64,000 bases of DNA from Bacillota bacterium (lineage in GTDB: Bacteria > Bacillota > Clostridia > Acetivibrionales > DTU013). The DNA lies in the NCBI GenBank assembly GCA_023433505.1, contig JAEZCO010000094.1, positions 1-64,000 of the forward strand, in the 5' to 3' direction. The notes under the pieces are model-generated. The model was not told the DNA's origin, did no database searches, and saw only the letters and a list, made by a program, of their open reading frames with translations. The translations under genes and the position numbers were made by a program. Shown here piece after piece: positions 25,915 through 34,766 of the stretch (position 1 is its first letter; each line of letters opens with the position of its first letter).

Positions 25915-26694
25915 ATGGAATACGCCATTGAAGTGAAGGACCTGACAAAAAAATTCGGTGATTTCAACGCCGTGGACAAGATCAGCTTCCAAATCCCCAA
26001 GGGCAGCATTTTCGGATTTCTTGGCCCCAACGGCTCCGGCAAATCCACCACCATACGGATGCTGTGCGGAGTCCTGACTCCTACCTCCGGGACAGGAACC
26101 GTCATGGGAATGGATATTGAGAAGGACCCTGAGGGCGTCAAGCAAAATCTTGGCTATATGTCGCAGCGCTTCAGCCTGTATGAAGACCTTACCGTGGAAG
26201 AAAATCTCGATTTCTACGGCGGCATCTACGGCTTGAAAAAGGAAGTCCGTGAAGCCCGGAAAAAAGAGCTGATCATTATGGCAAATCTGGCAGGCAAGGA
26301 AAAAAGCCTGGCAGGCACCCTTTCCGGGGGCTGGAAACAGCGGCTGGCCCTTGGCTGCGCCCTGATACACAAGCCCAGCCTCCTCATCCTGGATGAACCC
26401 ACCGCCGGAGTTGACCCGGTCTCACGCAGAGTTTTCTGGGAGATCATCCATGCGCTTTCCAGACAGGGTATCACTGTCCTTGTCACCACCCATTACATGG
26501 ATGAGGCGGAAAGCTGTGATATCGTAGGCTTCATTTTTAACGGAAAAATTATTACCATCGCCCCGCCCCAGGAGCTTATAAAACAGGAAAACGCCCGCAA
26601 TCTGGAGGATATTTTCATCAGCTATGTGGAAAGGATCACCGATACAAAAGTGAGCTCCACCTTCAAGGAAATGAAATTCCTGCAGGAGGAGTGA
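25915..26694 (+). CDS. ABC transporter ATP-binding protein (ABC-2 exporter)
   Basis: 259 residues with all nucleotide-binding motifs: Walker A GPNGSGKST (near 37), Q-loop MSQRFSLYEDLT, signature LSGGWKQR (near 138), Walker B LLILDEPTAGVD (near 158) and the His switch TTHYMDEAE. It energises the permease encoded next. This is the DrrA/CcmA-like class of drug or lipid exporters. It starts 4 bp after the fusion protein stop. Confidence 0.95.
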   Translation: MEYAIEVKDLTKKFGDFNAVDKISFQIPKGSIFGFLGPNGSGKSTTIRMLCGVLTPTSGTGTVMGMDIEKDPEGVKQNLGYMSQRFSLYEDLTVEENLDFYGGIYGLKKEVREARKKELIIMANLAGKEKSLAGTLSGGWKQRLALGCALIHKPSLLILDEPTAGVDPVSRRVFWEIIHALSRQGITVLVTTHYMDEAESCDIVGFIFNGKIITIAPPQELIKQENARNLEDIFISYVERITDTKVSSTFKEMKFLQEE

Positions 26695-26795
26695 CGCATG
26701 ATGGAGGTTCATGCAGCCCCAATAGGGCGGCCGTTAGCGGCACCCGTTGATTGGCAAACAAATGCGGAAGGCTCAGCGAAAGGACTGTAACCGGT

Positions 26796-27944
26796 ATGAA
26801 AAGAAAACTATTCAGCCTGCAAAGGTTTCTTACAATCATAAAAAAAGAATTCATTCAGGTGAAGCGGGACCCCATAAGCCTTAAGCTTCCCATTGCCATG
26901 CCCATAGTCATGATGCTGCTGTTCGGCTATGCGGTGAACACGGAAGTCGATAAAATCAGGACGGCGGTTTTTGACCAGAATAAAACCCTGGAAAGCCGTG
27001 AATACATTGACAAATTCACTGCTTCCGGCTATTTTGACATAGTGTCTTACGTTTCCAGCGATAAGGAGCTTTCCGACCTCATCGACGGCGGAAAGGTCAA
27101 GGCCGGAATCATCATCCCTTCGGATTATGCAGGCAAGCTGAACCGGGGAAAAACTCCCCAAACCCAGCTCGTCCTGGACGGCACCGACCCGACGACCGCC
27201 CGCACCGCTTTGAACAGCGGACTCCTTGTCTCGGAAATATACTCAAGGTCATTAAAGGAAAACGCCCTGAGAAAAACCGGTGTTTCTGCCGTAACTGCAC
27301 CGGGCGTAGCCATCAATACCAGGGTATGGTACAATCCCAACCTCAAAAGCAGCCGGTTCACCATTCCGGGCCTGGTGGGACTGATTTTGCAGAATATTAC
27401 CATTATGCTTACAGCCTTTGCCCTTGTCAAAGAAAAGGAAAGAAGCACCATCGAGCAGTTGATTGTAACTCCTGTCCGGTCCGCAGAGTTGATTTTGGGC
27501 AAACTGGTCCCCTATGTTGTGATAGGGTATGCCGGTTTCCTGTTTGCCCTTTCCCTGTGTATTTTCTGGTTTAAGGTGAATGTGGCCGGAAGCCTGCCAC
27601 TGTTGCTGTTGTTGGGATTCCTGTTCGTGTACTGCTCCCTTTCCATCGGTATGCTGATTTCCACCTTTGCAAAGAACCAAATGCAGGCCATGATGGTGAT
27701 GGTCGTCGTTATGCTGCCCAGCATCCTGCTTTCCGGCTTTATTTTCCCCAGAGAAGGCATGCCCCTGATCGTTGGCTGGCTTGGATATGCCATCCCCCTC
27801 ACCTATTTTCTCAATATTATCCGGGGCATAATGTTAAAGGGCGTAGGAATCAGCTTCCTGTGGAGCGATGTTATCGCGCTTTGCATCTTTACCGCAGTCA
27901 TATTGAGCGTTGCGGTTCTTCGCTTCAGAAAGAGTCTGGATTAA
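26796..27944 (+). CDS. ABC-2 type permease
   Basis: 382 residues from ATG at 26796; the upstream extension of the open frame has no ribosome site. One helix near residue 35 is followed by a large external domain (about 50-190) and five helices at the C terminus. These include the ABC-2 signature region KEKERSTIEQLIVTPVRSAELILGKL (residues about 210-235). This matches the YhhJ/YbhR half of multidrug ABC-2 systems. Only one permease gene is present, so it may act as a homodimer. A GC-rich palindrome-like stretch lies at 26714-26733 in the 101-bp gap before it. Confidence 0.92.
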   Translation: MKRKLFSLQRFLTIIKKEFIQVKRDPISLKLPIAMPIVMMLLFGYAVNTEVDKIRTAVFDQNKTLESREYIDKFTASGYFDIVSYVSSDKELSDLIDGGKVKAGIIIPSDYAGKLNRGKTPQTQLVLDGTDPTTARTALNSGLLVSEIYSRSLKENALRKTGVSAVTAPGVAINTRVWYNPNLKSSRFTIPGLVGLILQNITIMLTAFALVKEKERSTIEQLIVTPVRSAELILGKLVPYVVIGYAGFLFALSLCIFWFKVNVAGSLPLLLLLGFLFVYCSLSIGMLISTFAKNQMQAMMVMVVVMLPSILLSGFIFPREGMPLIVGWLGYAIPLTYFLNIIRGIMLKGVGISFLWSDVIALCIFTAVILSVAVLRFRKSLD

Positions 27945-28020
27945 TAAAATTTCATCTCCTGTAAGACTTTTCACCGGACTGTATACGTATAATAAAACAT
28001 AGATCAAAGAATGCTTCCGT

Positions 28021-28052
28021 GAACTATAATTATCGGATTTTAATTATAGTTC
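28021..28052. terminator. AT-rich perfect inverted repeat
   Basis: GAACTATAATTA / TAATTATAGTTC, 12-bp perfect arms with an 8-nt loop, followed by CCTTTATTT. It may end the ABC efflux operon or be an operator of the following DUF2207 operon; I cannot tell which. Confidence 0.5.
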
Positions 28053-28111
28053 CTTTATTTGTGGTATGATATATTTGATCAGCAAACTTACTGTCCGGGA
28101 GGAATTGCCCA

Positions 28112-30079
28112 TTGAGAGGGATTTTATTGAACAGGGTCACTAAAATATTTGTTTGCTTTCTTGCAGCCCTGGCGATTCTGCTGCTGTTACCGTTCAAACC
28201 GTCAGTCTATGCGGACAGGGCTTATTACATATCCGCCTATAAAATTTATGTGAATGTGAATCAGGACGGCTCCGCCGACATTGAAGAAAGGTTCACTTAC
28301 AGCTTTAACGGACAGTTTAACGGGATGCTGCGCGACGTTGACTTTTCAGAGACAAAGGGGCTTACGGAACCGAAGGTCTTTGTCCAAAAGGACGGCGCAC
28401 TGGCTGAGTATCAGCGGAATGCTTCAAATTCCCTGGATGCCGAAGGCAGTCCGGGTACCTACAATTTCTCAAAGGAAGGCCAAATGGCTCATTTCAAGGT
28501 ATTTGACCCTTCATCGGACGAAGAAAAAACCTTTGTAATAAAGTACAAATTTCTGGATGTTGTTACCCGGTACAACGACATCGCCGTATTCAACCGCAAG
28601 CTGATCGATACCCGCTGGAAAACGTCCATGAACAACATTTCCATTCGGGTGGCGCTTCCTGAAGGGGCGGCAAAAGAAGATATCAAGGTATTTGCCCACG
28701 GTCCCCTGACAGGCGAATCCACTATTATTGACGCGCAAAATGTGGAATTTAAGGTCCCTGGCGTATCTGCGGGCACTTTTGTAGAGACTCTGGTGATATT
28801 TCCTCCAAATCTGGTGCCTGCCTCAGGAAACATTGCAGACAGGGACGGTTTGCCCGAGATCATGGCCAATGAAGGCAAGCTGGCAGAAGAAGCGAACAAA
28901 GAACGGGAGGAAGCCAGGAAAGCTTTGCAGGAGCAGCAGCAGCGAGATGCGCAGCAGGCGCTGGAATACCGGCAAAAGGTTGCCGCACTCATGCCTTATG
29001 GTCTGGGTATTGCCATTATCCTGTTTCTCTTCTGGTTCTATCTGATTATAAGCATTTATCTCAAATATGACAAGGAACTGAAGCACAGCTTCGAGGGCAA
29101 GTACTACAGGGAGCTTCCCGGCGAATACACTCCTGCGGAAATGAGTGTGCTCCTGTCCTTCGGGCAGGTTCAGACCCGGGATCTCATGGCTACCTTGATG
29201 GACCTTGTAAGAAAGAAGCAATTAACCCTCACAACCAACAAAACCTTAAAAAAAGGCCTGTTCGGAAGCAAAGAAAAAATCGAGTATGTCATTTCCCTCT
29301 GTCCGGATGCGCCTGCGTTGAGGCTGAAAAAGCATGAAGACCACCTGATCCGATGGTTTCTAGACAAGATAGGCAACGGAGCTTCGGTAAGTCTGGATGA
29401 AATAAAGGACTATGTCCACGCCAGAGGCAAGGCGCTTCAGTTCAAGTCGGATTACGATAAATGGTGCAGTCTTGCGATCGCGGAAGCCGATAAAAACAAA
29501 TTCTTTGATGAAACCAGCAAGCAAGGCAGACTGGTAGGTGTCCTGTCAGGAATTGCCTACATAATTGCCGGCATGGCAATACCGTTTCTATTCTACACAG
29601 GGGTTGCATGTTTATTGGCGGTTCAAGGACTGATCCTTGTGATATTCTCTGTCAGAATAAAAAGGTGTACTGCCTATGGCAGTGAACAGCGGGCCATGTG
29701 GAATGCCTTCAAGAACTTTCTGAAGGATTTCAGCAACATGGAAAAAGCTGTACTACCCTCCATCGTACTATGGGAGCATTACCTGGTGTATGCCATATCC
29801 CTTGGTGTGGCAAAGGAAGTCATCAAACAGCTTCCTCTTGTATTTAACGACAGCGATCTCAATGACAGCCACCTCACTTTTATGTATGGTGCTTCTTATG
29901 GCTACTTTGCAGGTTTCAATACAATGTTCGACAGTACCATCAACACCGTTGAAAGTGCTATCTCCTCTGCCGTAGCCGTTGCAAACTCGGCAGATTCCTC
30001 GTCATCGGGCAGCGGCGGCGGCTTCAGTGGAGGGAGCTCCGGCGGAGGCGGCGGAGGTGGCGGCGGCGGAGCTTTTTAG
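28112..30079 (+). CDS. DUF2207 membrane protein with glycine-rich tail
   Basis: 655 residues from a TTG start with GGGAGG upstream. Signal peptide (cleavage near FKPSVYA-DRA) and an extracellular DUF2207 domain (about 35-245, containing VNVNQDGSADIEERFTYSF). A charged coiled stretch (EEANKEREEARK...) precedes membrane helices near 300 and 480-530. A cytoplasmic domain follows, and the tail is Ser then Gly-rich (GGGSGGGGGGGG, ending GAF). This protein is commonly encoded beside LemA, as it is here. The function of the pair is not established; surface sensing or membrane-stress roles are guesses. Confidence 0.9.
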   Translation: MRGILLNRVTKIFVCFLAALAILLLLPFKPSVYADRAYYISAYKIYVNVNQDGSADIEERFTYSFNGQFNGMLRDVDFSETKGLTEPKVFVQKDGALAEYQRNASNSLDAEGSPGTYNFSKEGQMAHFKVFDPSSDEEKTFVIKYKFLDVVTRYNDIAVFNRKLIDTRWKTSMNNISIRVALPEGAAKEDIKVFAHGPLTGESTIIDAQNVEFKVPGVSAGTFVETLVIFPPNLVPASGNIADRDGLPEIMANEGKLAEEANKEREEARKALQEQQQRDAQQALEYRQKVAALMPYGLGIAIILFLFWFYLIISIYLKYDKELKHSFEGKYYRELPGEYTPAEMSVLLSFGQVQTRDLMATLMDLVRKKQLTLTTNKTLKKGLFGSKEKIEYVISLCPDAPALRLKKHEDHLIRWFLDKIGNGASVSLDEIKDYVHARGKALQFKSDYDKWCSLAIAEADKNKFFDETSKQGRLVGVLSGIAYIIAGMAIPFLFYTGVACLLAVQGLILVIFSVRIKRCTAYGSEQRAMWNAFKNFLKDFSNMEKAVLPSIVLWEHYLVYAISLGVAKEVIKQLPLVFNDSDLNDSHLTFMYGASYGYFAGFNTMFDSTINTVESAISSAVAVANSADSSSSGSGGGFSGGSSGGGGGGGGGGAF

Positions 30080-30126
30080 TCAACAGAATTACGATAAAAT
30101 AGAACGACTATAAGGAGAAGTGTTTT

Positions 30127-30699
30127 ATGATTTACGAGCTTATACGAAAAAACAGGACCTACCGGCGATTTCACCAGGAAGTGGCAATCCACCGCACTGA
30201 TCTGGAGGAATTGATCGATCTGGCCAGACTGTCTTCCTCCGGCGCCAACCTGCAATCCCTTAAATACGTGCTTTCCTGTGACCCTGAAACAAACGGCAGG
30301 ATCTTCCCCCTTTTAAAATGGGCAGGCTATTTGCCCGAGTGGAACGGCCCTGAGGAAGGAGAACGGCCATCGGCTTACCTTGTAATGCTTTTAGACAAGG
30401 ACATCAGTTCCAATTGCTTGTGGGACCATGGGATTGCGTGCCAGAGCATCCTGCTGGGAGCGTGTGAAATGGGTCTGGGCGGATGTATGTTCGGCTCCGT
30501 GGACAGGGACGGCTTGAGGGCTTCCCTGAAAATTCCCGAAAGCTATGACATATTGCTGGTCATTGCTCTGGGCAAGCCGAAGGAAAAGGTAGTGCTGGAG
30601 GAACTGAATGAAAGCGGAAGCGTAAAATATTGGCGGGATGCCAAGAAGGTGCATCATGTACCGAAAAGAAAGCTGCAGGATTTAATCCTTAAATTATAA
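30127..30699 (+). CDS. Nitroreductase family protein
   Basis: 190 residues. The N terminus IRKNRTYRRFHQEVAI and the segment SSSGANLQSLKYVL are typical of FMN-binding nitroreductases, where the Arg and Ser/Asn residues hold the flavin phosphate. The middle segment GIACQSILLGACEMGLGGCMFGSV and the end ALGKPKEKVVLEE also fit. It reduces an unknown electron acceptor with NAD(P)H. It lies between DUF2207 and lemA with short gaps and its own AAGGAG site, so it is probably in that operon. Confidence 0.88.
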   Translation: MIYELIRKNRTYRRFHQEVAIHRTDLEELIDLARLSSSGANLQSLKYVLSCDPETNGRIFPLLKWAGYLPEWNGPEEGERPSAYLVMLLDKDISSNCLWDHGIACQSILLGACEMGLGGCMFGSVDRDGLRASLKIPESYDILLVIALGKPKEKVVLEELNESGSVKYWRDAKKVHHVPKRKLQDLILKL

Positions 30700-30730
30700 T
30701 TATTAAATTTATAGAGAAGGAGGCCTAGAT

Positions 30731-31273
30731 ATGATCATAGCAATAATAATTCTTGGAGTGCTGGTCCTGGCGTTCATAGGAATCTATAACAGCCTGGTAG
30801 GCAAGCGTAACAAGGTCCGCAATTCCTGGAGCCAGATCGACGTCCAGCTCAAAAGAAGGTTTGACCTCATCCCCAATCTGATTGAAACGGTAAAAGGCTA
30901 TGCAGCCCATGAGCGCAATACCTTTGAGCAAGTCACCGCAGCAAGGACCAGGTACATGTCTGCCGCTACTCCTGACGATATGATGAAGGCAAACGGCGAG
31001 CTGACGCAAGTCCTGGGAAGGTTGTTTGCAGTGGCCGAAGCATATCCGGAGCTGAAAGCCAATACAAACTTTATCGAACTACAGGGAGAATTGTCAAAGA
31101 CTGAAGATAAGATCAGCTTTGCAAGACAGTTTTACAATGACGTCGTCATGGACTACAACAATACGGTGCAAATGTTTCCGTCCAGCTTTGTGGCTTCCAT
31201 AACCGGCTTCAGGGAAGAGCCCTTTTTCAATGTGGATGCTTCGGAGAAAAGCGTCCCGCAGGTCAAGTTTTGA
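30731..31273 (+). CDS. lemA: LemA family protein
   Basis: 180 residues with one N-terminal membrane helix (residues 1-20) and then a helical-bundle domain. LemA motifs include YNSLVGKRNKVRNSWSQIDV, LKRRFDLIPNLIETVKGYA and EDKISFARQFYNDVVMDYNN. It is membrane-tethered; the molecular role of LemA proteins is unsettled. GGAGG precedes the ATG. It is the last gene of the operon and is followed by a terminator. Confidence 0.94.
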   Translation: MIIAIIILGVLVLAFIGIYNSLVGKRNKVRNSWSQIDVQLKRRFDLIPNLIETVKGYAAHERNTFEQVTAARTRYMSAATPDDMMKANGELTQVLGRLFAVAEAYPELKANTNFIELQGELSKTEDKISFARQFYNDVVMDYNNTVQMFPSSFVASITGFREEPFFNVDASEKSVPQVKF

Positions 31274-31290
31274 GGTATAGCAATTAATTA

Positions 31291-31327
31291 AGCTTCATGC
31301 CAAAGCCGCATGGAGCTTTTATTTTTA
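31291..31327 (+). terminator. Intrinsic terminator after lemA
   Basis: AGCTTCATGC / GCATGGAGCT stem with a 7-nt loop, followed by TTTATTTTTAT, 18 bp past the lemA stop. Confidence 0.8.
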
Positions 31328-31345
31328 TGTGCTTTTATGCACGCC

Positions 31346-31384
31346 TGTCATTGCGAGTGAACGCAGTGAAGCGTGGCAATCTCA
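31346..31384. repeat. Dispersed repeat, TGTCATTGCGAG type
   Basis: Reads TGTCATTGCGAG, then GAACGCAGTGAAGCG, then GGCAATCTCA; the outer parts pair as TTGC/GCAA. Very similar short repeats occur in intergenic DNA of many unrelated bacteria. Only one copy is in this window. The 31385-31521 stretch holds no gene I can support. Confidence 0.5.
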
Positions 31385-31521
31385 TGTTTAAAGGCACGTT
31401 CTTGGCTGAGAAGAAGTAGTGCCGGCTTCCAGGTAATGGGCGGGTATGACTGCAAATCCCTGCATCAGGTTCCGGCATGGGCAGGCTGTAATGTCCAGGT
31501 TCGTTCCAACGCGGTCGCTTG

Positions 31522-32358
31522 TCATTCGTCAGCCGGGGCTGACTGATCATCTTGGGCGGCCAGGCCGTTGCAATACCAGTTGAACTCGCATCGTTTGCAA
31601 TATTTGCTGTATAGTGACTTGTCAAATTCAGAAAAGTCGTACTCGCATATTTTTTTCAACAAAGCCTTCAAATGTAAGCGGAATTTTTCATGGGTGGCGG
31701 CATCATAATTTATCTCTGCAAGAATATGAGGAGGCTCCGGCTGCCAGTATCTCATGCATAAGGTATCACAACCCTTTGCTTCGGACAAATATCCCGTACC
31801 GCTATCCTTGGTTGAACCAACGGCAAGTGTATTTGCCTGCTCACACAGAACATACATATAGACCATGGTCTGCAGGCTTTTTTCCAGCCTGCTTCTCGTG
31901 CTGTTTAAATTATCGCCCGTTTGCATAAAGCTGTTCTCAGCTTTTGATCCATGGGTTTTCCAATCCCAGATATTCAAGCGCCCATCCTCAAGGATGATCA
32001 GGTCAAAGTTTGCTTCCAGGATCAATCCATCCAGTTCTGCTCTCAAGGTATGCTCCGGCAGGTAGACGGCTTCAGGGCGCAAAGTAAAATAATTTTCAAG
32101 ACTTCTCATCCAGCGGGTCAACAGCTCGAAATCTTTTGCATTCTCACTCAGGCCGTAAGGAATACCGGAAAAATATCTGCAGGCCAGAAGATGAAAGCTG
32201 TTGCCCTTTTCCAGTGAAGCCTTTGCAGCTTCATCGGGCAGACTGTCCCACCGGAGGCCTTCCATATACCTTTTTTTAAATCTCAGGGGGCAGTTCTCAA
32301 AAGCATTGAGAGACTGCTGTGTATAGCAAAACTGCCTTGTATTTCTCCTATCCTTCAC
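31522..32358 (-). CDS. RecB-like PD-(D/E)XK nuclease with Fe-S cysteines
   Basis: 278 residues. Motifs: Cys in ENCPLRFKKRY (near 23), GNSFH (near 52), Asp in ANFDLIILEDG, then IWDWKTHG carrying the catalytic D-x-K (near 130), and a C-terminal cluster YCKRCEFNWYC. One early and three late Cys are the pattern of the 4Fe-4S nucleases AddB, Cas4 and related proteins. The GTG start overlaps the helicase stop (GTGA), so the two are translationally coupled. There are no CRISPR genes nearby. It probably resects DNA together with the upstream helicase. Confidence 0.88.
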   Translation of the reverse strand: MKDRRNTRQFCYTQQSLNAFENCPLRFKKRYMEGLRWDSLPDEAAKASLEKGNSFHLLACRYFSGIPYGLSENAKDFELLTRWMRSLENYFTLRPEAVYLPEHTLRAELDGLILEANFDLIILEDGRLNIWDWKTHGSKAENSFMQTGDNLNSTRSRLEKSLQTMVYMYVLCEQANTLAVGSTKDSGTGYLSEAKGCDTLCMRYWQPEPPHILAEINYDAATHEKFRLHLKALLKKICEYDFSEFDKSLYSKYCKRCEFNWYCNGLAAQDDQSAPADE

Positions 32359-34601
32359 GGTTGTGAAACCTCCCCGGGATCAGCACTCTGTGGCCTTATC
32401 TCGTCCTTTGGCCCATTGACCATATTTCTGTCGATGAATCTTTTCAGTTCCAGCAGGTACGCCGAGGGCTGAATTTCATTCCGCTTTCCCCTATTTGAAT
32501 GGAAGCCCGAGAGGAAGAGATACTGCCTGGCCCTTGTGATTCCTACATATAGCAGCCTGGCACGTTCCGATATTGTTTCCAGCTTGGCTTTATATGCAGC
32601 ATCCTGTGTGGCGCCGGCGCCTGTCAATGCCTCAAATTCGGACTTTACAAGAGCCTGGGGATTTTTGAATTCCTGTTTCAGAAACCAGTACTCGCCCGCA
32701 AACTTATCGCTCAAATTTACCGGAAAATCCGCAAAGCTCAGGCCGGACAGAAATACGATATCCCACTCCAGCCCCTTGGATTTATGGTAGGTCGATAAAG
32801 TGACCACGCCCGGTTTGGCCTCATAGCCTTTCAGATCCCAGACAAGACCGGCAAAATAACCGTACATGCTTCTTGGGCTTAACAGCTCTTCTGCAAGTTC
32901 ATTCATCTGCCATCGGGGATTCCTCAGCCGCATGAATTTTATATCTCCGGCGACTCTCTGGGCAATGGCCTTTTCTTCCCTGTCAAAATCCAATTTTTCC
33001 GCGATGGCAAGGATAAGGCTTTCTACCGATACCGAAGGAAGCTCCGGAAGCTCCCTGAAAAAATCCAGCCAGGCGGAGAAATCGCTCCACACCCCGGATA
33101 GAAGCAAATCTTCAGGTACGTCATCAAGATTCAAGCTTCCTGCTTCCGGATATAATAGCTTTTCAGGAGGACAGCCTGCAATATATTCTATCAATTGAGT
33201 TTTTTGGGAAGGATTGTCCGATAGCAGCAATTCATTGACAAGGTCGGCAAATTTATTGCTGTCGTCAGGATTGAAATGGAAATACAATACTCTTCCCAGC
33301 AGCCTCAAAGCCTTTGTTTTCATATACGATCCGCCATCCAGTTCTTCATAGGACACTCCGTTTGCTTCCAATAACCCTGCAATCTCTTTTATTTTCCATG
33401 AGGTTGGAATCAGGATGGCCATAGACTTATCCGGATAGCTTTTCAGCATGTGACGCGCATATCTTGCCACCCCTGCGGCCTCTTCCTCCCAGGAAGTAAA
33501 TACCGCTGTCCGTATGGCATACTCCTCGGTTACGGGATTCCTTCTTTCATCCTCCTCACCCACAGGCTCAATGTGCTGGGCCAGAAGGCTTGTGCGGCAT
33601 TCCTCCACAGGATGGCTGCCTGTGACATAGTCAACGAAATAATTCGCCAGATTGATGATGTCTACAGTGCTCCTGCTGGATTGGCTGATGGTGCGGACAA
33701 CAGTTTGAGGCCGGCTGCAGAAATCCTTGAAATATTTGAAATCACTGCTGGTGAATGTGCTGCAAATAGCCTGGTTGCTGTCTCCTACCCGCAGAAAATT
33801 CCCATTGGCAATGAGCTCCAGGATTTCATTCTGGAGCAGATTTGAATCCTGGGCTTCATCTTCGCATACAAAGGTGTATTTTCTGCGGTATTTTTGGAGA
33901 AGGTCCCCATCTTCTTTCAAAAGCTTCCCCGCTTTATGCAGCATGTCGTCAAAATCCACCATGCCCGATGCCTTGAGCCGCCTGTCATAAGTGTCATATA
34001 GGACGGCGGCATGCTTAAGCAGCGAGTTGGCTGGCAGGGATGCACAGAGCTTTTTAGCCTCTTCGGGATTTATTCCTCTGCATTTAAAATCCCCTATGGC
34101 TGCGGATATGACGGTACATAGCCTCTCGTGCCAGTCGTTTGCAGTTTTCTCATACCTTCCGGTTGAAACGGATTTTTCATCCAGATAATATTTGAAAACA
34201 TTTTCATTATTTTTTCTCCACTCCTCCACCGCACTGCTGATGATGTACTGTTTTCCTGCGCCATCGATAATATCAAATTCATCGTTGATATTGGCGTGAT
34301 CCGGATTTTCCTTAATTATCTGAAGACAAAGCCCATGAATGGTAGATACGTGATATTCCTTGCTGCCATTGATCCCTCTGTTTTCCAGTTCCTTGGAAAT
34401 TCTTTGCTTGAAATTGTTGACAGCGCTGTTCATGTAAGTAACAATCAAGATTTTTCCGGGCTTGTGCAGGCCCCGGGTGATGATTTCCACCGCCCACTGG
34501 GTAAGGCAGTGGGTCTTGCCGCCTCCCGGAATTGCAGGTACAGCGCAATATCCGCCCCTGTACTGTTCCACCAGTTCCTTCTGTCCTTTTCTCAGCGCCA
34601 T
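32355..34601 (-). CDS. UvrD/AddA-type superfamily 1 DNA helicase
   Basis: 748 residues. Walker A IPGGGKTHCLTQW (near residue 24), motif Ia-like VTYMNSAVNNFK, motif II CEDEAQDSN (near 251), Gln-rich motif III region GDSNQAIC, motif V LSTYHKSKGLEWDIVFL (near 610) and motif VI LYVGITRARQYLFLSG (near 690). It unwinds DNA 3' to 5' by family analogy. It is shorter than AddA (about 1200 residues) and lacks its nuclease domain, which is supplied by the separate coupled gene. GGAGG precedes the ATG. The pair could serve recombination repair or defence. Confidence 0.93.
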   Translation of the reverse strand: MALRKGQKELVEQYRGGYCAVPAIPGGGKTHCLTQWAVEIITRGLHKPGKILIVTYMNSAVNNFKQRISKELENRGINGSKEYHVSTIHGLCLQIIKENPDHANINDEFDIIDGAGKQYIISSAVEEWRKNNENVFKYYLDEKSVSTGRYEKTANDWHERLCTVISAAIGDFKCRGINPEEAKKLCASLPANSLLKHAAVLYDTYDRRLKASGMVDFDDMLHKAGKLLKEDGDLLQKYRRKYTFVCEDEAQDSNLLQNEILELIANGNFLRVGDSNQAICSTFTSSDFKYFKDFCSRPQTVVRTISQSSRSTVDIINLANYFVDYVTGSHPVEECRTSLLAQHIEPVGEEDERRNPVTEEYAIRTAVFTSWEEEAAGVARYARHMLKSYPDKSMAILIPTSWKIKEIAGLLEANGVSYEELDGGSYMKTKALRLLGRVLYFHFNPDDSNKFADLVNELLLSDNPSQKTQLIEYIAGCPPEKLLYPEAGSLNLDDVPEDLLLSGVWSDFSAWLDFFRELPELPSVSVESLILAIAEKLDFDREEKAIAQRVAGDIKFMRLRNPRWQMNELAEELLSPRSMYGYFAGLVWDLKGYEAKPGVVTLSTYHKSKGLEWDIVFLSGLSFADFPVNLSDKFAGEYWFLKQEFKNPQALVKSEFEALTGAGATQDAAYKAKLETISERARLLYVGITRARQYLFLSGFHSNRGKRNEIQPSAYLLELKRFIDRNMVNGPKDEIRPQSADPGEVSQP

Positions 34602-34699
34602 GCTTGTCCTCCGGAAAAATGTTCGTTCATAACAACATTATACCAGATTGCAGAGGTTAAAAAACAATTTATCTTGGACCTCCGCAGCGTCTCCGTTAA

Positions 34700-34732
34700 T
34701 GATAAAAGGGGCTGTCTCAAAATAAGACACCC
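34700..34732 (-). terminator. Intrinsic terminator after the oxidoreductase operon
   Basis: On the minus strand GGGGGTGTCTTATTTTGAGACAGCCCC can fold as a stem and is followed by TTTTAT, 35 bp past the Gfo/Idh gene stop. Confidence 0.75.
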
Positions 34733-34766
34733 CCTCGCACAAACGTCACTATTGATGCCTGGTTAT

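Noticed and set aside
31522..32358. Cas4 annotation for the Fe-S nuclease
   Set aside because: Similar Cys and nuclease motifs occur in AddB-type proteins; the overlap with an SF1 helicase gene and the lack of cas genes favour a RecB-like role.
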